A stretch of 49,241 nt of DNA from positions 1 through 49,241 of the forward strand of contig CAMBLG010000017.1 of the NCBI GenBank assembly GCA_945868435.1, in the 5' to 3' direction. Position 1 is the stretch's first letter, and every line of letters starts with the position of its first letter. The position numbers were made by a program, and so were the translations under genes. Below, piece by piece: positions 15,728 to 24,199 of this stretch. The stretch comes from an uncultured Lachnospiraceae bacterium (lineage in GTDB: Bacteria > Bacillota > Clostridia > Lachnospirales > Lachnospiraceae). A model generated the notes under the pieces. It saw only the letters and a list, made by a program, of their open reading frames with translations. It was not told where the DNA came from and did no database searches.

Positions 15728-17038
15728 TTATTTTGCCTGAAAGAAATACGCGCTGTACGCCGGCAGATTGACTCCACCATTGACCGCACAGGTTTCTCCC
15801 GTAATAAGATCTGTCAGTTCCTGTGATCCTGCATCGAATCCGGCAAAGAAATCCTGATCCATGGCATTGACTGCAACATATACGCGCTCGCCCTCCCACT
15901 CGCGGCAGAATACGCAGGCTCCGTTGGTGAGCACAGTGGAAGTAAAGCTGCCATACTGAAGCGCCTTGGAAGTCTTCTTTGCCTCAGCCAGCTTCGCAAT
16001 CCACTCCGTCAGTTCATTGCTCTGGGGCTCATCATAGGACAGGCGAAGGTTCGGATCGCCCTCCTCCTTCTTTCCGGTTGCTCCCCACTCACTTCCGTAA
16101 TACACACATGGGATTCCTGGCATACCAAAGGCCACCGCATAGATTAACGGCAAATGCGCCGGATTGGTAAGGATGGAAGCCACTCTGGTCACATCATGAT
16201 TATCCACAAAGGACAACAGATGCTTTCCCTTATAGAGTGTCCACTGTTCCGGTCCGAACTGTCGCAGAAGCGAGTGGTTGATCTCAAACATATTCATGGA
16301 ATTAAAGCTGGAATAAAGTCCTTTGTAGCACTCATAGTTTGTCACAGAATGCAGCATTTCATCATTCATAAGCTGATTGTAGTCTCCGTGCAAGGTCTCT
16401 CCCACAAGGAAAAACTCCGGCTTTAACTCATCACAGAATTTTCTTAAACGTCTGACAAAATCATGATCCAGGCAATATGCCACATCCAGGCGGAGCCCGT
16501 CGATATCAAACTCCTCTACCCAACCGCGAATTGCGGAGAAAATATGCTGAATGACATCCTCATTCCGCAGATTCAGCTTGACAAGGTCGTAGTTGCCTTC
16601 CCAGCCCTCGTACCACAGACCGTCGTTATAGTTGGAGTTACCGCCGAAGTCAATGCGGGAAAACCAGCTGACATAGGGAGAATTCTCCCGATTCTTCACC
16701 ACGTCCTCAAACGCCCAGAAACCACGTCCAACATGATTGAACACGCCGTCCAGCACAACCTTGATTCCTTCCTTGTGCAGATTCCCACACACTTTCGCAA
16801 AGTCTTCATTGGTTCCAAGTCTTGTATCTACCTTTGTGTAGTCTCTTGTATTATATCCATGGGTATCTGACTCAAACAGCGGGGAAAAATAGATTGCATT
16901 CGCTCCCAGCTCCTTGATATGACCAATCCAATCGTTTACCTTCAAAATCCGATGCTCCGGCACACCATCATTCTCAAACGGCGCTCCGCAAAATCCCAAC
17001 GGATAAATCTGATAAAACACACTTTCATACGCCCACAT
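15728..17038 (-). CDS. GH13 alpha-amylase family enzyme, cytoplasmic
   Basis: A 436-residue glycoside hydrolase with no signal peptide and no N-terminal accessory domain. GH13 regions are visible in order: 'GVFNHVG', 'DGLRLDVAYCLDHDF' (nucleophile Asp), 'FLVGETLHGDY' (acid/base Glu) and 'LSFVDNHDVTRVAS' (transition-state Asp). The compact form and 'VFYQIYPLGFCGAPFENDG' start resemble cytoplasmic maltodextrin-degrading enzymes (neopullulanase/cyclomaltodextrinase-like). It probably acts on imported maltooligosaccharides; the exact specificity is not clear. AGGAGG lies close before the ATG. mutY follows after 23 bases and may be cotranscribed. Confidence 0.88.
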   Translation of the reverse strand: MWAYESVFYQIYPLGFCGAPFENDGVPEHRILKVNDWIGHIKELGANAIYFSPLFESDTHGYNTRDYTKVDTRLGTNEDFAKVCGNLHKEGIKVVLDGVFNHVGRGFWAFEDVVKNRENSPYVSWFSRIDFGGNSNYNDGLWYEGWEGNYDLVKLNLRNEDVIQHIFSAIRGWVEEFDIDGLRLDVAYCLDHDFVRRLRKFCDELKPEFFLVGETLHGDYNQLMNDEMLHSVTNYECYKGLYSSFNSMNMFEINHSLLRQFGPEQWTLYKGKHLLSFVDNHDVTRVASILTNPAHLPLIYAVAFGMPGIPCVYYGSEWGATGKKEEGDPNLRLSYDEPQSNELTEWIAKLAEAKKTSKALQYGSFTSTVLTNGACVFCREWEGERVYVAVNAMDQDFFAGFDAGSQELTDLITGETCAVNGGVNLPAYSAYFFQAK

Positions 17039-17229
17039 ATTACTATCCTCCTAAAAATAAATCTATTTTACAGCAGTTTTTCTGCTCGTAAAACCTCAAA
17101 TCTTCACATACACATGTACAATATAATAAAAGAATATCATATTTTGTGAAAATTGGAAATAATATAGTCCAAATTACCTATATTTTTCTGTTCCTAATGT
17201 GCTCCCCTGGCTTCATTCTACTGCGTTTC

Positions 17230-17258
17230 TTGACAGCAGAAACCGAAAGTGCTATTTT
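17230..17258 (+). promoter_or_regulatory. Promoter of the MATE transporter gene
   Basis: TTGACA (17230-17235), 17-base spacer, TATTTT (17253-17258), about 50 bases before the start codon at 17309. The -35 is perfect and the -10 is weak. Confidence 0.6.
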
Positions 17259-17308
17259 ATATTGCTGGTAACACAACTACAAATCATCCAGTTCTGGAGG
17301 ACAATCAC

Positions 17309-18634
17309 ATGAATAAAGATCTGACAACCGGAAATCCGGAATCCGTTTTATGGAAGTTCTGCATGCCTTTATTCGGCAGCATCATTTTTCAGCAGCTTTA
17401 TAATATCGCAGACAGCTTTGTTGCCGGGCAATACATCGGAGAAAACGCGTTGGCTGCAGTGGGCAACAGCTACGGAATTACCATGATCTTTATTGCATTT
17501 GCTTTCGGCTGCAACATCGGCTGTTCTGTCATTGTCTCTCAGCTGTTCGGGGCCAAAGAATACCGGCATATGAAAACTGCTGTATCCACAGCCATGCTTT
17601 CTTCCGCAGTGTTGTGCATCGTTTTAATGCTGTGCGGACTTCTTGGCTGTACACAGCTTCTTCATTTGATTCAGACCCCGGATGCCATTTTCGCCGATTC
17701 AAAATTGTACCTGAACATCTACATATGGGGATTTCCGTTTCTCATGTTTTACAATATAGCAACCGGTATCTTCTCCGCCCTCGGAGATTCTAAAACACCG
17801 TTCATCTTTCTTGCAATATCATCAACCGCCAATGTACTGGTAGATATTCTGTTTGTAGCCTGTTTTAACATGGGAATCGCCGGAGTTGCCTGGGCAACCT
17901 TTCTGTGTCAGGGCATAAGCTGTATTCTGGCAATGACTGTTGTTCAAAAACGACTTGCCTCCATTCAGACAAAAGAAAAAGCGCCCCTCTTCTCCTGGAC
18001 GCTCCTCAAAAAAATAACTGCAATTGCCATTCCAAGCATTTTGCAGCAAAGCTTTATCTCTGTTGGAAATATTGTAATTCAGGGTATCATCAACGGCTTT
18101 GGAGAAGGAGTCATCGCCGGCTACTCCGCAGCGGTTAAGTTAAACAATCTGATCATAACGTCCTTTACCACCATCGGCAACGGACTGTCCAACTACACCG
18201 CCCAGAATCTTGGTGCCGGTATTCTGTCCCGCGTGAAATCCGGATTTAAAGCAGGCATTAAACTGGTATGGATGATCTGCATACCGATTGTTCTGGTCTA
18301 CGTCCTTGTAAGTCCGATACTAATTGAGGCTTTTATGAATAATCCTTCCGCGGACGCTTTGAGTTCCGGAACTCTGTTTCTCCGGATTGTGTCACCGTTC
18401 TACTTTGTCATTGCGGTAAAACTCATTGCCGACGGAATTCTAAGAGGGGCCGGTATGATGCGTCAATTCATGATCAGCACCTTTACCGACCTGATTCTTC
18501 GTGTCTTACTTGCCCTCGTCTTATCCCTTCAGTGGGGCTATATCGGCATCTGGTGCTCCTGGCCTGTAGGCTGGTGCATCGCCACGGTGCTGTCAGTATG
18601 CTTTTACCGGAACGGGCCCTGGAAATCCAAGTAA
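17309..18634 (+). CDS. MATE-family multidrug/cation antiporter
   Basis: A 441-residue membrane protein with about 12 hydrophobic segments in two related halves. The start 'LTTGNPESVLWKFCMPLFGSIIFQQLYNIADSFVAGQYIGENALAAVGNS' is diagnostic of MATE/DinF transporters, and 'GYSAAVKLNNLIITSFTTIGNGLSNYTAQNLGAG' marks the second half. It would export drugs or metabolites in exchange for Na+ or H+; the substrate is unknown. The start at 17309 has GGAGG eight bases upstream, favoured over an ATG 20 codons earlier that overlaps the promoter. It stands alone on the plus strand between convergent neighbours. Confidence 0.92.
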   Translation: MNKDLTTGNPESVLWKFCMPLFGSIIFQQLYNIADSFVAGQYIGENALAAVGNSYGITMIFIAFAFGCNIGCSVIVSQLFGAKEYRHMKTAVSTAMLSSAVLCIVLMLCGLLGCTQLLHLIQTPDAIFADSKLYLNIYIWGFPFLMFYNIATGIFSALGDSKTPFIFLAISSTANVLVDILFVACFNMGIAGVAWATFLCQGISCILAMTVVQKRLASIQTKEKAPLFSWTLLKKITAIAIPSILQQSFISVGNIVIQGIINGFGEGVIAGYSAAVKLNNLIITSFTTIGNGLSNYTAQNLGAGILSRVKSGFKAGIKLVWMICIPIVLVYVLVSPILIEAFMNNPSADALSSGTLFLRIVSPFYFVIAVKLIADGILRGAGMMRQFMISTFTDLILRVLLALVLSLQWGYIGIWCSWPVGWCIATVLSVCFYRNGPWKSK

Positions 18635-18660
18635 GATTGCACATATGTATACATAACAAA

Positions 18661-18705
18661 AACGCCTCACGCACATGACTCCGCAGCTCATGTACGAGAG
18701 GCGTT
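18661..18705. terminator. Bidirectional terminator-like hairpin between MATE and crt
   Basis: AACGCCTC (18661-18668) pairs with GAGGCGTT (18698-18705), with an inner ACATGA/TCATGT stem. It lies between convergent genes. T-runs are modest in both directions. Confidence 0.65.
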
Positions 18706-18750
18706 CCTGGTTTAGAAGAACGGTCTCACGCTCCTATGTAGTTCAGATTA

Positions 18751-19554
18751 TTAGAAATCTGTAAGCTCAGCAGCTCTCTTCTCCAAGAAAGCGCCCATGC
18801 CTTCCTTCTTGTCATGGGTGTCATTGACAACACCGAACAGGTTTGCTTCCATCTCAACAGCGTTTCTGATATCCATGTCATAGCCGTTGTTGATCGCAGC
18901 CTTAGCAACAGATACTGCATAGCTTCCCTTAGAGATAATCTTTGCAGCCATAGCCTTCGCTGTAGCCATCAGCTCTTCCTTTGCTACAACCTTATTGACA
19001 AGACCGATGCGGTATGCTTCATTGGCATCAACGTTGTCACAGGTGAAGATCATCTCCTTTGCACGGCCCATACCAACCAGACGTGCAAGTCTCTGAGTTC
19101 CGCCGAAGCCAGGAATGATTCCAAGACCACACTCCGGCTGTGCGAAAATTGCATTGTCAGATGCAATACGGATGTCACAGCTCATTGCGATCTCACATCC
19201 ACCGCCAAGGGCAAATCCATTGATTGCTGCGATGGTAACCTGACGCATATTCTGAAGCTTGAAGAATGGCTCAGATGCTTTAATACCAAATGCACGCGCT
19301 TCCGGAGCTGTAAAGTTCACCATCTCGGCAATGTCAGCACCGGCAACAAATGACTTGAACTCGTTGCCCTTCTTATCCGGACCACCGGTTAAGATTACAA
19401 CCTTAATGTCGTCATTCTTCTCGATCTCGCTCAGGCATACATTCAGCTCATCCAGTGTCTCACTGTTCAAAGCGTTCAGCGCTGCAGGTCTTGAGATTGC
19501 AAGAACCGCAATGCCATCTGCTACGTCAAGTGTCAAATTTTTGAATTCACTCAT
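18751..19554 (-). CDS. crt: 3-hydroxybutyryl-CoA dehydratase (crotonase, enoyl-CoA hydratase)
   Basis: A 267-residue crotonase-fold enzyme. It keeps the oxyanion-hole segment 'SFVAGADIAEM', and both catalytic Glu regions, 'GFALGGGCEIAMSCDIRIAS' and 'FAQPECGLGIIPGFGGTQRL'. It would dehydrate 3-hydroxybutyryl-CoA to crotonyl-CoA in butyrate formation. In many clostridia crt heads the crt-bcd-etfBA-hbd operon; here it is alone, ended by a hairpin. The start at 19554 has a perfect AGGAGG nine bases upstream; a longer frame from 19650 runs through the promoter. A palindrome over the -35 suggests repression. Assignment as crt rather than another enoyl-CoA hydratase is likely, not certain. Confidence 0.88.
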   Translation of the reverse strand: MSEFKNLTLDVADGIAVLAISRPAALNALNSETLDELNVCLSEIEKNDDIKVVILTGGPDKKGNEFKSFVAGADIAEMVNFTAPEARAFGIKASEPFFKLQNMRQVTIAAINGFALGGGCEIAMSCDIRIASDNAIFAQPECGLGIIPGFGGTQRLARLVGMGRAKEMIFTCDNVDANEAYRIGLVNKVVAKEELMATAKAMAAKIISKGSYAVSVAKAAINNGYDMDIRNAVEMEANLFGVVNDTHDKKEGMGAFLEKRAAELTDF

Positions 19555-19621
19555 CGTAAAATTCCTCCTAATATTGTGATACGTTCTCCTTCGCTGATTT
19601 CTCAACTGTAACGATGTTATT

Positions 19622-19650
19622 ATCGTATCACTTTGACAATTTTTTGTCAA
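19622..19650 (-). promoter_or_regulatory. crt promoter with 18-bp palindromic operator
   Basis: On minus, TTGACA (19645-19650), 17 bases, TACGAT (19622-19627). The -35 is one arm of TTGACAATTTTTTGTCAA (19633-19650), a perfect 7-4-7 dyad. The spacing equals that of clostridial Rex sites (TTGTTAANNNNTTAACAA), although two positions per half differ. Confidence 0.65.
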
Positions 19651-19712
19651 TCAGTACAACGCTTTTTCTCTGTTGGAAAATCTATCTCAGAGATTATCCG
19701 GAATATCCGGTT

Positions 19713-21671
19713 TTACTGCTGACAATAAAACTCAAAGTCATCAATGGTTCCCCAGCCCTTGGCCGCACACTTTACGTACATGCCAACGGTGACATCACTG
19801 CTTCCGTCCACCGGAATATCCTTAATCTGTGGTTTTTTCCAGTTGACCCATCCATCCAGAACCACAGCCTCAGACTCATAGCGCTCATCACCAACCAGAA
19901 CATACAGCACGACAACCGCGTCATCTCCCACATCGCCCCCCTGGATATTGGCGACCGCAGTATAATCTCCTGCCGCAAGACCGGTTATGGTCTGCTCTAC
20001 GGTAAATTCCTGCTCCTCCTCACTGTAGAAGTGGAAGGATTTTTCTCCGGTCACGGCGTCTCCTGCCTTTGTCTGGATATCTGTACAGGCGTTGCCATTC
20101 GGATAGTCCACCGCCCACATAGACACATCGGATTCCTCAAAGCTTGGATTCTGCACATAGTTGACATTCAGCACTTTGATACTTGCTGTAATTGTAGTAC
20201 CGTCCTCCGTTGTTCCTTCCACCGTGTACTCTCCCGCCACATTGGTATCAATTGCAGCCACCTGATCCTCATCCCAGGTAACCGGCACCCCGTCCGTGAT
20301 GGACGGATCATTGTAAATGGCACTGACCGTCTCCGGCATAACAAGCGGTTCCTTAATTCCGGATTCAATCTTCACCTCGCGGTAAGCCAGAATCTGTGGC
20401 TCACAGGTCGCCCCGTAGTTCACATATTTGAACACATCCAGAGAAGGCAGTTTATGCCCTTCAAAATCAAAGAATGCCTGATTATCCCAGGAGCATCCGC
20501 CATAATATTTGCCGGCATCCAGCGGATCATACATCTTGGCGAAACTGCTCGCCCATCCGCTTCCATGTTCCTCCCAGATCTTGGTATTGCTCTCATAGTC
20601 GCTTCCCACCGGAATCCATGCGCCCTCCCAGTAGAAAACGCCAAGCGCTCCTGCCTCGGAGGCGTGTGCAATGACATCCCGGATGCAGGAAGCCTGTCCC
20701 TGCACGGATACCGGATAATCCTCCAGTGCATCTTCCGCAGACACACTGTTACCGAAATCATCTCCATCCTCACCCGTGTACAGATAACTGGTTTCCAGAA
20801 TGCAGGTTTCTTTTCCGTACTGCTCCTTGATTTCTGTAAGCACGGAGGTCATGTTATCCATGGTTCCATGCCAGTACGGATAATAAGAAACTCCAAAAAT
20901 GTCGTAATCCACATTATAATCCTGCAAAGTCTGCGCTTTGTTTAAGGTATCATCAAAATTATCGATTTCGGTATAATGCACCGCAATCTGAATATCCTTT
21001 TTCTTGTCCGCAGATACCTGTCTGACCGCTTCGCTGGCCGAGGTAAGAAGCTGCATGATGCCTTCTGTGTCATGTTCGCTGGATAATGCATTATTAATTT
21101 CATTTCCGATCTGAACTATTCCCACATCTGCACCGGCTTTCAGGATCGTGTTCAGGCTTTCCACTGTAAAATCATACAACAGCTGTGACTTTTCATCGAT
21201 ATCTTTTTTCCTCCATGCTTTCGGACACTGCTGCTTTGCAGGATCTGCCCAGAAATCCGAATAATGGAAATCCACCAGAAGCTTCATGCCATACTTTGCC
21301 GCGCGCTTTCCGATGGTGGCTGCTTTCTCCACATCATTGTTGCCGCCGCCGTAACCATTGCCATCCTCGTCATAGGGATCATTCCACACACGCACCCGGA
21401 TGTAATTCACACCGGAATCCGCTAGAATCTTAAAAAGATCCTCTTCCTTGCCATTCTCATCGTAATAGACAACACCGCTCTCCTCCTCGGCAATTACAGA
21501 AGAGATGTCCATTCCTTTGATAAAATCCTCCGACAAGCCCTCCACCGGAGCAACGAAAATATCTGCCTCTTCAGACCCAGTCGGAAGCTTGGGACTGTAC
21601 GAACCACACCCGATCAGCAGTGACATAACCGTTGCTGCCACCATAAATAAACTAACGATTCTTTTTCGCAT
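19713..21671 (-). CDS. GH53 endo-beta-1,4-galactanase lipoprotein
   Basis: A 652-residue secreted enzyme. A lipoprotein signal ends at Cys22 (lipobox LIGC). The GH53 catalytic domain (about 48-420) shows 'FIKGMDISS', 'YIRVRVWNDPYD', 'LLVDFHYSDFWADP', acid/base E191 in 'QIGNEINN' and nucleophile E293 in 'CILETSYLY'. A bacterial Ig-like (Big_4) module spans about 435-505, and a jelly-roll, probably carbohydrate-binding, module about 505-650 ('NPSFEESDVSMWAVD'). It should cut beta-1,4-galactan side chains of pectin at the cell surface. RBS GGGAGG precedes the ATG. A MITE sits about 60 bases upstream. No transporter or beta-galactosidase gene adjoins it. Confidence 0.92.
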   Translation of the reverse strand: MRKRIVSLFMVAATVMSLLIGCGSYSPKLPTGSEEADIFVAPVEGLSEDFIKGMDISSVIAEEESGVVYYDENGKEEDLFKILADSGVNYIRVRVWNDPYDEDGNGYGGGNNDVEKAATIGKRAAKYGMKLLVDFHYSDFWADPAKQQCPKAWRKKDIDEKSQLLYDFTVESLNTILKAGADVGIVQIGNEINNALSSEHDTEGIMQLLTSASEAVRQVSADKKKDIQIAVHYTEIDNFDDTLNKAQTLQDYNVDYDIFGVSYYPYWHGTMDNMTSVLTEIKEQYGKETCILETSYLYTGEDGDDFGNSVSAEDALEDYPVSVQGQASCIRDVIAHASEAGALGVFYWEGAWIPVGSDYESNTKIWEEHGSGWASSFAKMYDPLDAGKYYGGCSWDNQAFFDFEGHKLPSLDVFKYVNYGATCEPQILAYREVKIESGIKEPLVMPETVSAIYNDPSITDGVPVTWDEDQVAAIDTNVAGEYTVEGTTEDGTTITASIKVLNVNYVQNPSFEESDVSMWAVDYPNGNACTDIQTKAGDAVTGEKSFHFYSEEEQEFTVEQTITGLAAGDYTAVANIQGGDVGDDAVVVLYVLVGDERYESEAVVLDGWVNWKKPQIKDIPVDGSSDVTVGMYVKCAAKGWGTIDDFEFYCQQ

Positions 21672-21693
21672 ATTTCCTCCCTTTCAAACAAAA

Positions 21694-21955
21694 TGCGCAT
21701 GTAAATATAACAGTCAAAATCATTTGACTTAGGTAACTATTCAGAACCCCTCCTCATACATTCGCAAAACCGCACGACAAGTCGTGCTTTCTCGCTGCTA
21801 CGCAGCTAATTTTGCTCATATATGGGGCGGTGACTCTATTCGAGCCACCTTACGAATTAGATAACCAGCCTCTTACATGCAAGCATGACGATTCTGATTA
21901 TCTAATTCTAACGGGTTCTGAATAGTTACTGACTTAGTTATATTTTACATGCGCA
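21694..21955. repeat. 57-bp hairpin interrupted by the MITE-like element
   Basis: If copy B and one target repeat are removed, the flanks join into a long hairpin. TGCGCATGTAAATATAA (21694-21710) pairs with TTATATTTTACATGCGCA (21938-21955, one extra T). An inner AGTCAAA-ATCA-TTTGACT (21712-21729) forms the tip. It lies 23 bases upstream of the galactanase ATG. It could be an operator, a terminator or an older small repeat. Confidence 0.7.
21725..21937. mobile_element. MITE-like structured element, copy B, with perfect 8-bp target duplication
   Basis: The element is 21733-21929 (197 bp), inverted relative to copy A at 3940-4135. Ends are GTAACTATTCAGAACCCC (21733-21750) and GGGTTCTGAATAGTTAC (21913-21929). 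TGACTTAG is duplicated exactly on both sides (21725-21732 and 21930-21937). Stems equivalent to those in copy A are 21894-21908/21854-21868, 21876-21880/21883-21887, 21829-21836/21842-21849, 21764-21769/21810-21815, 21794-21798/21802-21806 and 21772-21778/21781-21787. It fills most of the 352-base gap between the PTS-EAL gene and the galactanase gene. It contains no coding frame of note. Confidence 0.9.
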
Positions 21956-22023
21956 ATCGGTTGCGTACAAGTATTTTTCAAAAGTAAAATGTACCAAAAA
22001 AGTATGGTCCTTTTTGGGCAGGA

Positions 22024-24111
22024 TTATAGGTCCGGAACATTTTGATCAACAATATACTGAATAAACTCCTGCAATGAAATCGGCTTACTGTATAGATATC
22101 CCTGGTAACACCTGCAACCCAAATTTTCCAGAACCTGACGCTGTTTCTCCGTCTCCACATACTCCGCAATCAGCCCAATATTCAACTCGTTGCCCAGCTC
22201 GGCAATGGATGCCACAATCTTCTGATTTGTCGGGTTTGTAAGAAGATTTCTCGTCAGTGATCCGTCCAGTTTTACAATGCCAAAATAGTTGGACTGCAGG
22301 TACAGAAGTGATGTATGTCCCATTCCGAAATCGTCAATCAAAAGCATATGTCCCGCTTCCTTTAGCTGGTTTAACTTTTTGCTTACCACATCTGTCTGAA
22401 GCAGGATATCCTGCTCTGTAATTTCAATCCACAGCTTCTCCGGTGCTATGTCGTATTCCTGCAAATGGCGTTCAATACATTTCTCCACATCCCACAGCAA
22501 AGAATGAGCCGTCAGATTCACAGAAACCTTAAATGGTCCGTCATAGCTCTTCTGAATGTCGGATATTCCCCGTGACACCTCTCCCAAAATAAAGTCCTCC
22601 AGTTCCGGCAAAAGACGCCCCTCCTCCGCAAGGTAAATGATCAGAGGCGGATAGATCATACCATATACCGGATGTTTCCATCGAAGCAAAGCCTCAGCTC
22701 CCACGCATCTTCCGTCAGCCGACACCTGCGGCTGATAGAGCATGAACAATTCACGGTTGCGTATGGCATGGTGAAGATCCCGAAGCAGTACACGGGAAAT
22801 TACGCCGATGTGGTCTCCTCTCGTGAGGAATGCCGGGCGCTCAATACTCTCTTCATTCGCCTGCAATTCACGGATCAACACGTGTACCTGCTCCTGATAG
22901 CGCACACTCTCCATCTTCTGATTCAGTCGCAAAAACGGAAGATAGATCAACACTCCTATCGCTATGCACACAAGCTGCAGAATAAGTCCCCGGATGCTTC
23001 CGGTGGCCGCATATCCGCTGAATAATACCGGCACGGTCCATGTTATATCCTGGACAAGCAGCGGAACAAGCCCCGCCGCAGTCGCCGCATACGCAATGCA
23101 ATAGCTGACAACCGGAGTCAGAAGAAACGGGATAAACAAAACCGGATTTAAGATAATCGGAATCCCGAAGGTCAGCATCTCATTTATGTTGAAAACCAAG
23201 GTAAAGGAAGCAAGGCCCGCCAGCTTTCCCAATCGATTTTTACGGAAAAACAATAGCAGTGCAATCAGGACACAGATGGTCGTTCCAACACCGCCCATCA
23301 TCACATAAATATCAAAAAAGGCCTTGGAAAATACCGTATCTCCGGTAAACGCAAAATTATTCTGGGCAACCGGCTCCATGATATGGCTTCCGTGCATGCC
23401 GAAAAACCACAGCAAATGCACCATGATGGTATATAAAAGACCCGATGCAAAGCCACTGTTCGGATCAACTGTTTCAAAGAAGCGGCACATATATACGGTA
23501 ATAAATTCCTGAAGACTATACACATCAAAGACTGCGTGAAGCAGATGATTAAATCCTGCCACCACTGCTGCAATGATGAGTAATGGGAAAAGAGTCTGAA
23601 GCGCCGGAACACATATCCCACCCATGCCAACGGTAAAATTCTCCAGCGTCAGCCAGCGAACCTTACGGAGGGCAGAAAATGCCATGCAGGCCAAATATGT
23701 AGTCACAATCGCAGAAAAACATCCGAGAGACCCAATAGATCCAATATCAAAATGATCGCTTCCGATATTCAACTGCGTGGCAAACGCCACCAACGAGACG
23801 ATCACATACATTCCGGCGAAGTCAAAGCTCACATTTTTTTCCAGCGCATAGCTGAGGCTCAGCGCAATTACCATGGCAATTGAGAAAATTCCAAAGGTCC
23901 CCTGGTAGATCATGTTCAATATCGCATACAAAACATGTCCGCTGCTTCCGGTCAGCCAGGTCTGGTAGGCTTCAATCGGGAAATCCCGCAATGCACAGGC
24001 CATCCCTCCAACCAGCACAAGCGGAATCATCATCCCCAGCCCCCGCTTCACTACATTTGCAAAGAAGCTGGTTTCAAACCGATATATTGCACTCTTAACA
24101 AATTGACTCAT
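22024..24111 (-). CDS. PTS EIIC sugar permease fused to an EAL c-di-GMP phosphodiesterase
   Basis: A 695-residue two-module membrane protein. Residues 1-400 are a cellobiose/lactose-type EIIC with about ten membrane helices, including 'HLLWFFGMHG' (232-241) and 'NINEMLTFGIPIILNP' (308-323), the sugar-binding signature with E311. Residues 440-690 are an EAL domain. Its catalytic set looks complete: E473 (GAEALLRW), N532, E563, D593/D594 (IDDFGMG), K614, E650 and Q670 (QGYLYSKP). The usual EGVE loop reads EYVE here. No EIIA or EIIB gene is nearby. The simplest reading is a sugar sensor or permease that lowers c-di-GMP according to substrate occupancy; that is inference. The frame is continuous, so it is not an assembly join. 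Confidence 0.92.
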   Translation of the reverse strand: MSQFVKSAIYRFETSFFANVVKRGLGMMIPLVLVGGMACALRDFPIEAYQTWLTGSSGHVLYAILNMIYQGTFGIFSIAMVIALSLSYALEKNVSFDFAGMYVIVSLVAFATQLNIGSDHFDIGSIGSLGCFSAIVTTYLACMAFSALRKVRWLTLENFTVGMGGICVPALQTLFPLLIIAAVVAGFNHLLHAVFDVYSLQEFITVYMCRFFETVDPNSGFASGLLYTIMVHLLWFFGMHGSHIMEPVAQNNFAFTGDTVFSKAFFDIYVMMGGVGTTICVLIALLLFFRKNRLGKLAGLASFTLVFNINEMLTFGIPIILNPVLFIPFLLTPVVSYCIAYAATAAGLVPLLVQDITWTVPVLFSGYAATGSIRGLILQLVCIAIGVLIYLPFLRLNQKMESVRYQEQVHVLIRELQANEESIERPAFLTRGDHIGVISRVLLRDLHHAIRNRELFMLYQPQVSADGRCVGAEALLRWKHPVYGMIYPPLIIYLAEEGRLLPELEDFILGEVSRGISDIQKSYDGPFKVSVNLTAHSLLWDVEKCIERHLQEYDIAPEKLWIEITEQDILLQTDVVSKKLNQLKEAGHMLLIDDFGMGHTSLLYLQSNYFGIVKLDGSLTRNLLTNPTNQKIVASIAELGNELNIGLIAEYVETEKQRQVLENLGCRCYQGYLYSKPISLQEFIQYIVDQNVPDL

Positions 24112-24140
24112 TGTATTACCCCATTTTCCCCAACGATATT

Positions 24141-24185
24141 ACAAAAATAGTATGGAATCAAAGTGTTGTTCAACTCCATACTATT
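24141..24185 (-). terminator. serS terminator
   Basis: AATAGTATGGA (24146-24156) and TCCATACTATT (24175-24185) form a perfect 11-bp stem with an 18-base loop. On minus it is followed by TTTG. It lies 15 bases after the serS stop codon. Confidence 0.8.
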
Positions 24186-24199
24186 CAGAGCACATGAAA

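Noticed and set aside
24175..24190. A third MITE end (ACTATTCAGAG near serS resembles the terminal repeat)
   Set aside because: Only about ten bases match, there is no partner repeat or target duplication, and the segment is fully explained by the serS terminator stem.
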